Source: Paenibacillus nuruki (GTDB taxonomy: Bacteria > Bacillota > Bacilli > Paenibacillales > Paenibacillaceae). From it: a stretch of DNA of 64,000 bases. The position numbers and the translations under genes were made by a program. Position 1 is the first letter of the stretch, and each line of letters opens with the position of its first letter. Location: contig NZ_MDER01000070.1 of the NCBI RefSeq assembly GCF_001721045.1, positions 1-64,000 on the forward strand, written 5' to 3'. Under the pieces are notes generated by a model. The model saw only the letters and a list, made by a program, of their open reading frames with translations. It did not search any database and was not told the origin of the DNA. Positions 37,971-46,825 of the stretch are shown here, in pieces.

Positions 37971-39368
37971 ATGATGGTGAAAAAGAGTCGTACTTTGTTA
38001 ATCGTTCTAGTGATGTTCAGTTTGGTGTTTGGAAGTGTATCGTTTTCTTCGTCATCTAAGGTGGAAGCAGCAGGTGTGAATCTGGCACGAGGAAAACAAG
38101 TGACGGTTTCTTCGACTGAAGCCAGTGGCAATATAGCCTCTAATGCTGTAGATGGTAATACTTCTACACGCTGGGCATCTACCAACGCAGACCAACAATA
38201 TTATATTGTTGATTTGGGAGCGGTTCAATCGGTATCAAGTGTTATTTTACGTTGGGAAGCTGCGTATGCGAAGCAATTCCAAATTCAGACGTCTACCGAT
38301 AATATAAACTGGACTACGGTCTATTCGAATTATAGTAACACTGGTGGAATCAACACGATTACATTTCCATCGACTACAGCTAGATATGTGAAAATGTATG
38401 CTTTTCAACGAGCTACAACGTATGGATACTCTTTATACGAATTTGAAATATACGGTAGTGGTACACAAGCTTCTACCGGAGTCCTTGATTATATTAAAAG
38501 TATCAGTGGCAAGCAGACAGTGATCGGCATGCACAATCGTGAACCGAATGCTACACCTGCTGTACAAACTGAGAAAATAAAAAGCATTACAGGTAAATAT
38601 CCAGGGCTGTGGAGTGGTGATTTATTATTTTCAGCAAATGATGTCAATAATCGTTGGAATATGATCTATGAAGCCAAAAAGCAGTGGGATAACGGAGCAA
38701 TCGTTCAGGTGATGATGCATGTTACACCTCCTACACAAGCAGATGCAGGCAATTGGGAAGGCGGCGTAGTCAGTCATCTTAGTGATACACAGTGGAAAGA
38801 CTTAACGACTAATGGAGGTACGTTAAACAAAGCGTGGAAAGCTCGCTTAGATAACTATGCTCAATACCTTCAATATTTAGAAGATAATAACGTGACTGTC
38901 TTATTCCGTCCATTTCACGAAATGAATCAAGGAGTATTCTGGTGGGCAGGTCGTCCGGGAAGTACAGGTACAGCTGAATTGTATCGCTTAACACATGATT
39001 ATCTAGTTAAAACTAAAGGATTGACTAATCTGGTCTGGGTATGGGATATGCAAGACTTGGATCTGAATTGGAATGTATATAATCCGGGTAGTGCTTATTG
39101 GGATATCTTTGCGTTAGATGTATACAATCCAGATGGATTTACAACGCAGAAATACAATACCGCTTTGAGTGTAGCCAATGGCAAACCGATTGCTATTGGT
39201 GAATGTGATGTATTACCGACTCCGAGCCAGTTAGCGGCTCAGCCCAAGTGGGCATTTGCGATGAGTTGGGCAGAACTCACCTTTGAAAAAAATACAAATG
39301 CACAAATTCAAACCGTCTATAATGCTTCTAATGTGATCACACGTGATGAATTACCGAAGTTAAAGTAA
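37971..39368 (+). CDS. Secreted GH26 beta-mannanase with F5/8C (CBM32-like) domain
   Basis: Extracellular endo-beta-1,4-mannanase. Sec signal peptide about residues 1-34 (KKSR, hydrophobic core, cleavage near VEAAG). A discoidin/F5-8 type C sugar-binding domain covers about 38-165 (ARGKQVTVSS, STRWAS). The GH26 domain follows (about 170-455) with FRPFHEMNQG, acid/base E317, and IAIGECDVLP, nucleophile E411. Start with AGGAGG 4-7 nt upstream (ATG 37971 or 37974). The downstream transporter and beta-mannosidase support mannan as the substrate. No surface-anchor motif seen. Confidence 0.92.
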   Translation: MMVKKSRTLLIVLVMFSLVFGSVSFSSSSKVEAAGVNLARGKQVTVSSTEASGNIASNAVDGNTSTRWASTNADQQYYIVDLGAVQSVSSVILRWEAAYAKQFQIQTSTDNINWTTVYSNYSNTGGINTITFPSTTARYVKMYAFQRATTYGYSLYEFEIYGSGTQASTGVLDYIKSISGKQTVIGMHNREPNATPAVQTEKIKSITGKYPGLWSGDLLFSANDVNNRWNMIYEAKKQWDNGAIVQVMMHVTPPTQADAGNWEGGVVSHLSDTQWKDLTTNGGTLNKAWKARLDNYAQYLQYLEDNNVTVLFRPFHEMNQGVFWWAGRPGSTGTAELYRLTHDYLVKTKGLTNLVWVWDMQDLDLNWNVYNPGSAYWDIFALDVYNPDGFTTQKYNTALSVANGKPIAIGECDVLPTPSQLAAQPKWAFAMSWAELTFEKNTNAQIQTVYNASNVITRDELPKLK

Positions 39369-39440
39369 CATACAGTCTAGGCATTACTAAGTAAGATTCA
39401 GGATTATATCAGTAAGGCGTAACTAACACAGTCAAGATGA

Positions 39441-39495
39441 AAAATCCAAACTGTAGTCTAAGAGAGATTTCTTAGCTATCGTCTGGATTTTTTTG
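39441..39495 (+). terminator. Terminator after the mannanase gene
   Basis: AAATCCA/TGGATTT outer stem with a CTAAGA/TCTTAG inner stem, followed by TTTTTT. Confidence 0.8.
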
Positions 39496-39533
39496 TTCTT
39501 ACATCGTAGAGGAATAGAGTTGAAATTTGTTGA

Positions 39534-39545
39534 ATAAAGCTTTAT
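39534..39545. promoter_or_regulatory. Palindrome upstream of the mannan-locus regulator
   Basis: ATAAAGCTTTAT is a perfect palindrome, preceded by TTGTTGAAT. TTGTTGAA also occurs in the inverted repeat before the mannan transporter, suggesting an autoregulatory site of the LacI protein. Confidence 0.45.
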
Positions 39546-39606
39546 TGTTAAAGCAAGTGAATTCATAACACAGATAAACGATACATAAAGGGGGATTATA
39601 AGCTCC

Positions 39607-40662
39607 ATGAAAAAAATTACACTGCAAGTGATTGCAGATGAATTAAAAGTATCTAAAGCGCTTGTCTCCAAAGCGTTATCTAATGATCCGGCTGTTAATG
39701 AAGGCACACGGGAAAAGATATGGCAGACCGCAGAAGAAATGGGTTATCGGATCAAGCCTGTTCGCAAAAAAGTTGGAGATGCTCAAACAGGTAATATTGT
39801 AGTGTTAATGCCTAGAGCGTATCTTGATGATATTGAATACTGGGGTAAAGTGATGCAAGGCGTCGAAGCTGAGTTGACCAATCATCAGTTTAGTATGATT
39901 TTATCGACGATAGATATTAGTTTGTTTCCCAAAGAAGGATTGCCGTCAAGCATCTATGACCGCAAAGCCGATGGCGCTATCGTAATGGGGCATTTACCGG
40001 ATAATTATATTGAAATGTTACGTTCGATCCATTTTCCTTTTGTGATGTTAGATGCGAATTTGTTAGATCCTTCGATTGATCATATTCTGGCGAATAATTT
40101 TTTGGGTGCCTATCAAGCGACTAATCATTTATTTGCGCAAGGTCATCGTAACATAGGGTTTGTTGGTGATCCTGATGCTTCATGGAGCTTTCGTGAACGT
40201 AGCCGGGGATTTCGTGAAGCTATTCGTGATTTTAACGAAAAGAATACTGATGATATACAAGCTACCTTTATTGCTGGGATCGGTGTAAGTGGTACAGGAA
40301 TGTATATCACTGGTGAATTCTCAGAACATTTGAAAACGCACACAACATCTGATCAAGCATTAACAGCACTATTTTGTGGAAATGATGTAGTAGCGTTAGA
40401 GACACTTAGTCTGTTATCAAAATGGGATATTCGTTGCCCGGAAGATGTATCTATTATCGGGTTTGATGATTTGACATTAACCGAGCTGATGAATCCTAAG
40501 CTAACTACAATTCGCGTGCCTAAAAATGATATTGGAATGCGAGCAGTACAAATGTTGATGCGACGTATTGAAAATCCTGATGTGACTCCTGAACATATAC
40601 TAATGTCTACTCAATTGATTGAACGAGCATCAATTACAGCACCAAAGCAATCAAAAGAATAA
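39607..40662 (+). CDS. LacI-family regulator of the mannan locus
   Basis: 351-residue LacI/GalR repressor. The N-terminal HTH (ITLQVIADELKVSKALVSKAL) is atypical in having KVSKALVSKAL where LacI members usually have GVS..TVS. A periplasmic-binding-like effector domain follows (about 60-345), with IGFVGDPDASWSFRERSRGF and IIGFDDLTLTELMNP. It sits between the mannanase and the transporter genes, so mannose or manno-oligosaccharide is the likely inducer (inference). It has its own terminator. Confidence 0.9.
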   Translation: MKKITLQVIADELKVSKALVSKALSNDPAVNEGTREKIWQTAEEMGYRIKPVRKKVGDAQTGNIVVLMPRAYLDDIEYWGKVMQGVEAELTNHQFSMILSTIDISLFPKEGLPSSIYDRKADGAIVMGHLPDNYIEMLRSIHFPFVMLDANLLDPSIDHILANNFLGAYQATNHLFAQGHRNIGFVGDPDASWSFRERSRGFREAIRDFNEKNTDDIQATFIAGIGVSGTGMYITGEFSEHLKTHTTSDQALTALFCGNDVVALETLSLLSKWDIRCPEDVSIIGFDDLTLTELMNPKLTTIRVPKNDIGMRAVQMLMRRIENPDVTPEHILMSTQLIERASITAPKQSKE

Positions 40663-40699
40663 TTGGATATCATTATCACCCATTGAATAGCTACATGTT

Positions 40700-40744
40700 A
40701 AAGACACCTATCCAGCACATCATGTGTAGAAGGTGTCTTTTTGC
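40700..40744 (+). terminator. Terminator after the first LacI gene
   Basis: AAGACACCT (40701-40709) pairs with AGGTGTCTT (40731-40739), followed by TTTTTG. Confidence 0.85.
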
Positions 40745-40760
40745 TATGTTTACAATTGAA

Positions 40761-40815
40761 TTATTTCAACAATTTTTATAAAGTTGAATAAAATATAATT
40801 ATTTTGTTGAAATAA
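40761..40815. promoter_or_regulatory. Inverted repeat operator upstream of the mannan transporter
   Basis: TTATTTCAACAA (40761-40772) and TTGTTGAAATAA (40804-40815) are perfect reverse complements, 43 bp centre to centre. A third related half, AGTTGAATAAAA, lies between (40782-40793). Likely binding sites of the adjacent LacI regulator. Confidence 0.6.
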
Positions 40816-40840
40816 AAATTTAAATATGTTAATGTTTGGA

Positions 40841-40854
40841 TGTAAGCGATATCA
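40841..40854. promoter_or_regulatory. Catabolite-responsive element (cre) for CcpA
   Basis: TGTAAGCGATATCA matches the cre consensus TGWAANCGNTNWCA at every position. It lies 19 bp before the binding-protein start, where CcpA would block transcription when glucose is present. Confidence 0.85.
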
Positions 40855-40872
40855 ATATTAGGGGGATTCAAA

Positions 40873-42123
40873 GTGAAAAAAGTATACTTACCTGTTGTAC
40901 TCCTTGTCATATTATCTGTATTCATCACCGCTTGTGGTAAAACAGAAAGTCAATCCGCCGACAAGAATGAGATTAGTGGCACGATCACTTTTTTAACGAA
41001 TCGTACAGATATGATCGGTGAGAAATACGATGATTATGCTAAACGCTTTAATGAAAAGTATCCAGATGCTCATGTCGAATTTGAAGCGGTTACCGATTTG
41101 GATAAAACGACTAAGATTCGTGTAGGTTCAGGTGAATTTCCAGATGTAGTGTTAATTCCGACCATCCCTAATTCTGATCTTCCTAAATATTTTGCACCGT
41201 TAGATGATCTAGGATTGAATGATCGTATCTATTTTAAAGATTACAAGTCATTTGAAAACAAAGTGTATGGCATTTCAGTTGGTGCTACGACAACAGGTAT
41301 TTTGTACAACAAAAAAGCTTTTGCCGATGCAGGGATTACTACAGTGCCACAAACGTTAGATGAATTTTATGCAGCAGCAGATAAGCTGAAAGCAGCCGGT
41401 AAAGTAGCACTTGCTTCTAATTTTAAAGATCAATGGACATTATATCCGTGGTCTTCAGAGATTCCGACTGCTATCGCAGGAGATGCTGACCTCAATAACA
41501 ATCGTCTTCAAAGTGATGCACCTTATCAATTGGATAATCCTTATGGTCAATCGATGGGCATTATTCGCAATATGTATGAGAAAGGCTATCTTGAACCGGA
41601 TATTAATTCGACCAATTGGGAGCAATCCAAAAAAGATATTGCCAGTGGTAAATTTGCGATGTATGTAATCGGCAACTGGGCGATTCCGCAAGTGATTGAA
41701 AGTGGAACAGATTCAGCTAACATCGGATACTTTCCATTCCCTTATGATAATTCTGACAAACACAATGTGACATTAGCACCAGACTGGGCTTATGGAGTAA
41801 ACAAAAACAGTGAGCATCCGGCAACAGCTAAAGCTTTTGTAAAATGGATGTTGGAAGATTCAGGATTTGATGATTTTGCAGGATTTATTCCAGTTCTCAA
41901 AGATAAAAAGCCGGCGGTTACTCAATTAACAGAATTTAATAGCTTCAAACCGAAGTATCTTGAAGCTGTATCTGATGATCCTAAAGTGACAGCAATTGTG
42001 AATAAAGCGCAGATCACCAAAGAAGCTTTTGTACAAGAATTTGTGCTAGCTTCAGACCCACAAACGATTATTGATAAATACAACGCAGCCTGGGCAAATG
42101 CCAAAAAATCACTAGGTAACTAA
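40873..42123 (+). CDS. ABC sugar-binding lipoprotein (mannan locus)
   Basis: Family 1 extracellular solute-binding protein, 416 residues. Lipoprotein signal peptide with lipobox ITAC (Cys 21). The mature part has the usual SBP motifs, such as SGEFPDVVLIP and FAMYVIGNWAIPQ. Upstream of two permease genes, and followed by a stem-loop (42152-42190). The likely ligand is a manno-oligosaccharide, inferred from the flanking mannanase and mannosidase. Confidence 0.9.
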   Translation: MKKVYLPVVLLVILSVFITACGKTESQSADKNEISGTITFLTNRTDMIGEKYDDYAKRFNEKYPDAHVEFEAVTDLDKTTKIRVGSGEFPDVVLIPTIPNSDLPKYFAPLDDLGLNDRIYFKDYKSFENKVYGISVGATTTGILYNKKAFADAGITTVPQTLDEFYAAADKLKAAGKVALASNFKDQWTLYPWSSEIPTAIAGDADLNNNRLQSDAPYQLDNPYGQSMGIIRNMYEKGYLEPDINSTNWEQSKKDIASGKFAMYVIGNWAIPQVIESGTDSANIGYFPFPYDNSDKHNVTLAPDWAYGVNKNSEHPATAKAFVKWMLEDSGFDDFAGFIPVLKDKKPAVTQLTEFNSFKPKYLEAVSDDPKVTAIVNKAQITKEAFVQEFVLASDPQTIIDKYNAAWANAKKSLGN

Positions 42124-42151
42124 ATCCAAATTAAAAGTTGAACTAAATAGA

Positions 42152-42190
42152 AGCAAAGTAGCATCGATCTGTAAACGAGTCTACTTTGCT
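42152..42190 (+). other. Intercistronic hairpin between binding protein and permease genes
   Basis: AGCAAAGTAG and CTACTTTGCT form a perfect 10-bp stem with a 19-nt loop; no U-run follows. It is the kind of hairpin that stabilises the upstream mRNA so the binding protein is made in excess over the permeases. Confidence 0.6.
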
Positions 42191-42227
42191 CTATGAAGCT
42201 GTTATAGAAAGGGAATGAAGTGGAACG

Positions 42228-43112
42228 ATGAGTCATATTTCATATCCGTTACAACGCAAATTCATTTTAATATCGTTTTTGTTGATCCCTTTGGCATTGT
42301 TAGCGCTATTTACGTATTATCCAGCGATGCGATTAGTGTACTTGAGCTTTACCAGTTGGGATGGTATTAGTCCGGTTAAAGAGTGGCTTGGGCTAGGGAA
42401 CTATATTGAGATTTTTACCAATCCAGATTTGTTTGGTGTTTTTCTACATCAGATTCCATATGTACTGATTGGTATTATTCAAAATATCGTAGCGATTGTA
42501 TTTGCTGTTATTTTGAATTCCAAATTGCGGGGACGTAATTTTTTTAGAGTGATGTTGTTTCTTCCTTTTATTATGAATGCCGTTGCAGTTGCATTTATGT
42601 TCCAGTATGTCTTCGATACCACTAATGGATCGTTGAATGGATTGCTAGGGCTTGTTGGATTAGAGTCATGGCAACAAAGTTGGCTCGGTAATGCTTCGCT
42701 AGTTAACTATGCACTGGCTTCGATCGGCTTCTGGCGCTTTATGGGCTACAATATGGTCATTTATCTAGGAGCTTTACAATCGATTCCGGGTGATATGTAT
42801 GAAGCCGCTAAAATTGATGGAGCCAGTCGTTTTCAGATGTTATGGTCACTTACGATTCCTAATCTAACCCCTATCATCTCGTTAAATATGTTCCTAACGC
42901 TTAGTGGTGCGTTGGCTGTGTTCGATTTACCGTTTGTTTTAACCAAAGGCGGCCCTGCTGGAGCGAGTGAAACGTTCTTATTCAAAACGATCGAGACTGC
43001 TTTCCAATTTAACAATTATGGGTTAGCTTCAGCGATGAGTGTGGTATTACTTCTATTTACAGCGATTATTTTGTTAGTTCAAAATTTAGTCATTAATCGG
43101 AAAGGGGACTGA
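42228..43112 (+). CDS. ABC sugar permease, MalF-like
   Basis: Membrane subunit of a CUT1 sugar importer, 294 residues with six hydrophobic segments. The EAA loop that contacts the ATPase is seen at MYEAAKIDGASRFQMLWS near residue 187. First of a permease pair, 7 bp before the second. No ATPase gene is linked, so a shared MsmX-type ATPase is probably used. Confidence 0.92.
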   Translation: MSHISYPLQRKFILISFLLIPLALLALFTYYPAMRLVYLSFTSWDGISPVKEWLGLGNYIEIFTNPDLFGVFLHQIPYVLIGIIQNIVAIVFAVILNSKLRGRNFFRVMLFLPFIMNAVAVAFMFQYVFDTTNGSLNGLLGLVGLESWQQSWLGNASLVNYALASIGFWRFMGYNMVIYLGALQSIPGDMYEAAKIDGASRFQMLWSLTIPNLTPIISLNMFLTLSGALAVFDLPFVLTKGGPAGASETFLFKTIETAFQFNNYGLASAMSVVLLLFTAIILLVQNLVINRKGD

Positions 43113-43118
43113 TCATTA

Positions 43119-43946
43119 ATGAGTCGAAAATTTGATCTTGTGCATATGCTCAAATATGTCATTTTGATTGTGGGTACATGTACCGTACTGTTTCCACTGT
43201 ATGTTGTATTTGTAAATGCATTTAAAAATGAAGAGGAAGGCAGTAACCCTTTTTCGTTACCTGCTAGCTTTTTGAACTTTGACAATTTTGCAAATGTAAT
43301 CGATCGTGCAGATATTATGCATGCTTTCTTCAATACATTTCTGATTATTATGGTCGCTTTAATCGGCAATATTATACTCGGTACGATGGTGGCTTATGCT
43401 GTAGGACGAATCGAATTTAGAGGGAAGAAACTCGTGATTGGTGCGTTTTTGATTGCTACGATTATCCCGACGATTACGACTCAGGTGGTTACCTTTTCTA
43501 TTATTCAAGCGATGGGGATCTATAATACGCTGTATGCACCTATTTTGCTTTTTGTAGGAGCCGATGTGATCCAGATCTATATCTATTTGCAATTTATCAA
43601 AAATATTCCGTATGAATTAGATGAAAGTGCGATGATAGACGGTGCCAGTCTATTGCGGATTTATCGCAGTATTATTTTACCGTTACTAGGGCCTGCAACA
43701 GCTACGTTAATTATTTTAAAAACAATCAATATTTACAATGAATTGTATATTCCATTTCTGTATATGCCCAAGCAAGACTTAGTGGTGGTCTCCACAGCTA
43801 TTATGCGATTTGCAGGAAACAATCAAGCCCAATGGACCAATATCTGTGCGGCGATTCTGATTATTATGATTCCAACCGTTTTATTATATTTATTTCTGCA
43901 AAAATATATCTTTTCAGGTGTGACCAGTGGTGCAGTAAAAGGATAA
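43119..43946 (+). CDS. ABC sugar permease, MalG-like
   Basis: Second membrane subunit of the CUT1 importer, 275 residues with six membrane segments. The EAA-type loop is altered from the usual E-A-A to ELDESAMIDGASLLRIYRSI near residue 168. ATG with AAAGGGG upstream. It pairs with the MalF-like permease and the lipoprotein for uptake of manno-oligosaccharides (inference from context). Confidence 0.92.
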   Translation: MSRKFDLVHMLKYVILIVGTCTVLFPLYVVFVNAFKNEEEGSNPFSLPASFLNFDNFANVIDRADIMHAFFNTFLIIMVALIGNIILGTMVAYAVGRIEFRGKKLVIGAFLIATIIPTITTQVVTFSIIQAMGIYNTLYAPILLFVGADVIQIYIYLQFIKNIPYELDESAMIDGASLLRIYRSIILPLLGPATATLIILKTINIYNELYIPFLYMPKQDLVVVSTAIMRFAGNNQAQWTNICAAILIIMIPTVLLYLFLQKYIFSGVTSGAVKG

Positions 43947-43965
43947 TCATACGGTAAGAGAGGAC

Positions 43966-46662
43966 ATGATTCTATTGGCAAGTATGTATACATCAGATCA
44001 AGAATATTCATTACGTCAGTTGACATGGGAACTGAAAGGATTCTGGCCCTGGGTTCCGATCAAAGGAACAAGTATGGAGATTGGGAATGAATTAATGGGT
44101 GTGACTGAATGGATGCCAGCAACTGTACCTGGTGGTGTTCATTATGATCTTTATCGTGCAGGTTGGATAGAGAATCCATATCGTGATATGAACAGTCTTC
44201 AATGTGAATGGGTGGAGAATCGCTGGTGGGTGTATCGGACATGTTTTGACTGGACAGATGTATGGGGTGTAAACCCAGAATCTATTGGAACTGAACTGAT
44301 CTGCAAAGGGCTTGATTATGAAGCCCTTATTTATTGGAATGGGCAATTTCTAGGAGAACATATCGGGATGTATGAACCGGCTGTATTGGATATCACCGAA
44401 TGTCTGAAGCAAAGTCAGACTGTTGAATTACTAATTGTACTCAAACATCCTCCTGATGAAATGGGGCAAATCGGCAAAACGTCTGCAACCTTTACTCAGA
44501 AAAGTCGATTTAATTACAAATGGGACTTTTCAACCCGTCTGATCAATATTGGAATCTGGGATGATCTTGTGCTTAAGTCCTATCAAAATTGTTCATTACA
44601 GGATATTCAAGTACAGACAGATCTAAACGAGCAACATCAAGGGCTTATTCAGATTGTTGGAGAGATCAAGCAACATGGGGAGAGTAAAGAGTCTACGCTA
44701 GTGCAAGTGTCTATTTTGGATTCAGCAGGAAATTCGGTTGTTCAATTACAACAGTCACTTACAGAGCATGAGTCTGCATTTAACATTCAAAGTGTTATTG
44801 ATTCTCCGCAGTTATGGTATCCCAATGGATATGGAGATCAGCCTTTGTATACTGTAGAGGTTATATTGCTTCAGCAGGATATGAAATGTGATCTGTATAC
44901 ATGTCGTATAGGGATTCGGCGCTTGGAATATGTAGCGAATGAAGAAAGCCCAGCCGATGCTTTACCTTACACTGTCAAAATTAACGGGCGTAAAATTTAT
45001 ATTCGCGGTGCAAATATCACTCCACTGGATCATCTGTACGGCAATATTACGGATGGTCGTTATGAATGGCTTATTCACCTTGCTAAAGAAGCGAATATGA
45101 ATATGCTTCGCATCTGGGGTGGCGGTATTATAGAAAAAAGTATTTTATATGAGCTATGTGATATGCACGGTATTATGATCTGGCAAGAATTTATCCAGTC
45201 TAGTTCTGGAATAGATAATAGGCCTTCTCAACAGCCAGAGTTTTTGACTTTATTACAAACCAATGCGATCTCTGCACTAAAGCGTCGTCGCAATCATACC
45301 AGCCTTACGATCTGGAGTGGTGGTAATGAATTAATGAGTGCACCTAATATTCCTTCGACATATGATGATCTTAATCTAGCGATGCTCAAGCAACTTGTTC
45401 AGCAATATGATGCACAGCGGTTGTTTTTACCAACATCTGCTTCAGGACCTGTGCAATATATTACCCATGAAAAAGGTGTCAGCCATGATGTACACGGTCA
45501 CTGGAAATATGAAGGTAATCCACAACATTATGTATTGTATGGAGAAGCAGATCATTTATTTCATAGTGAGTTTGGCGTAGACGGGATGAGTCCTGTTCGC
45601 AGTCTACATAAATTTCTAAGTGAGTCTTATCGGCAACCGACTTCGATGGAAAAGAGTCTGGTCTGGCGGCATCATGGAGAATGGTGGGATACGTATAGTC
45701 GGGATCTTGACTTATTTGGCTCTTTAGAGACATTGGAAACGTTTGTTGATTGTAGCCAATGGATTCAAGCTGAAGGGTTACGCTTTATTTTGGATTCCAA
45801 TCGAAGCCGGCAGTTTAACAATAGTGGTAGTCTTGTCTGGCAATTGAATGAACCGTGGCCTAATGTGAGCTGTACAAATCTAGTAGATTATTATTATGAA
45901 ACGAAGATGGCTTATTATTGTGTGAAAGAAGCGTTTGCTCCTTTTCGAGCAAGTATCGATTATCGTAGTCTACATTATCAAGCAGGACAGATTGTCGCAT
46001 TTCCTATGCGTATTGTTAGTCATGATCACGACCAACCGTTTAAAGTGAATATCCAATTGCTGAACAGCAAAGGTCAGATATTGCAAGAACGTCATATTGT
46101 CGGAACAACTAATTCCAATCATGCGGTAACGCCTGCTTTGTTCCGCTGTACAATTCCGCAGACTGAAGATCAGTTATTCTATATTCGCTTGCAGTCTATA
46201 TGTGGAGAGAAATCGATTGCAGATAATATGTATACTTTTTCAACGAAGCAACAGTCTATCTATGCACCTGCGCTTCAAAAAGGCAATTCTTATTTACAGG
46301 TAGAAGCCGATCGAGAGTGGAGTACTTCTGTATCTGATAGTATCGCTTATACATTATGGACAAGAGATTATACAGTAACCAATCAAGGGGAAAGTGTAGC
46401 TTTGCATATCTATCCTTATGAATCCAGTGACCGTTATTGGATCACAGCAAGTGAAGCTTATTTTACTCTTTTTCCGGGTGAATCCAAACGCATTACCGTG
46501 ACTTGCTGTCGTCAAGAAGCTGAATTATTTTCAACAGAGCCATTATCGGTAGAGAATATGGATCACTCTGTAATAGATGGAGAGAGATTACCTGAGATCG
46601 TATTTAGCGCATTTCAACAACATGCTAGTATTAACGAACGACAAACTGAATTAAATAGCTAG
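43966..46662 (+). CDS. GH2 beta-mannosidase, intracellular
   Basis: No signal peptide. The 898 residues have the GH2 layout: sugar-binding and Ig-like domains (about 10-340), then a TIM barrel. The acid/base is E455 in IWSGGNELM, the nucleophile E535 in SEFGVDG; RIWGGGIIEKSILYELCD is a family motif. N-terminal VPGGVHYDLYRAGWIENPYRD is typical of beta-mannosidases. It would release mannose from imported oligomers. Start uncertain among ATG 43966, TTG 43975 and ATG 43984. A terminator follows. Confidence 0.92.
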   Translation: MILLASMYTSDQEYSLRQLTWELKGFWPWVPIKGTSMEIGNELMGVTEWMPATVPGGVHYDLYRAGWIENPYRDMNSLQCEWVENRWWVYRTCFDWTDVWGVNPESIGTELICKGLDYEALIYWNGQFLGEHIGMYEPAVLDITECLKQSQTVELLIVLKHPPDEMGQIGKTSATFTQKSRFNYKWDFSTRLINIGIWDDLVLKSYQNCSLQDIQVQTDLNEQHQGLIQIVGEIKQHGESKESTLVQVSILDSAGNSVVQLQQSLTEHESAFNIQSVIDSPQLWYPNGYGDQPLYTVEVILLQQDMKCDLYTCRIGIRRLEYVANEESPADALPYTVKINGRKIYIRGANITPLDHLYGNITDGRYEWLIHLAKEANMNMLRIWGGGIIEKSILYELCDMHGIMIWQEFIQSSSGIDNRPSQQPEFLTLLQTNAISALKRRRNHTSLTIWSGGNELMSAPNIPSTYDDLNLAMLKQLVQQYDAQRLFLPTSASGPVQYITHEKGVSHDVHGHWKYEGNPQHYVLYGEADHLFHSEFGVDGMSPVRSLHKFLSESYRQPTSMEKSLVWRHHGEWWDTYSRDLDLFGSLETLETFVDCSQWIQAEGLRFILDSNRSRQFNNSGSLVWQLNEPWPNVSCTNLVDYYYETKMAYYCVKEAFAPFRASIDYRSLHYQAGQIVAFPMRIVSHDHDQPFKVNIQLLNSKGQILQERHIVGTTNSNHAVTPALFRCTIPQTEDQLFYIRLQSICGEKSIADNMYTFSTKQQSIYAPALQKGNSYLQVEADREWSTSVSDSIAYTLWTRDYTVTNQGESVALHIYPYESSDRYWITASEAYFTLFPGESKRITVTCCRQEAELFSTEPLSVENMDHSVIDGERLPEIVFSAFQQHASINERQTELNS

Positions 46663-46692
46663 CTAGATAACCGTTATATTTGTAGTAGAAGA

Positions 46693-46726
46693 GGGCTGAC
46701 TCGAGAAGAAAGAGTAAGTCCTTTTT
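46693..46726 (+). terminator. Terminator of the mannan operon
   Basis: GGGCTGACTC pairs with GAGTAAGTCC (one mismatch), followed by TTTTT. Confidence 0.7.
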
Positions 46727-46745
46727 GTTCGCTTTTTATTTAAAA

Positions 46746-46795
46746 TGAAACGTTTCCAAAAAAGTATTGAAACGTTTCCAATTTGGTGCTATTAT
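46746..46795 (+). promoter_or_regulatory. Promoter of the second LacI gene with two operators
   Basis: Two GAAACGTTTC palindromes (46747-46756 and 46769-46778), 22 bp apart. The second overlaps the -35 TTGAAA (46767-46772); after 17 bp comes TATTAT (46790-46795), preceded by TGC. The repressor would therefore shut off its own promoter. Confidence 0.8.
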
Positions 46796-46825
46796 AAATT
46801 CCATAAGAAAGGTCGGAGGTGTTAA

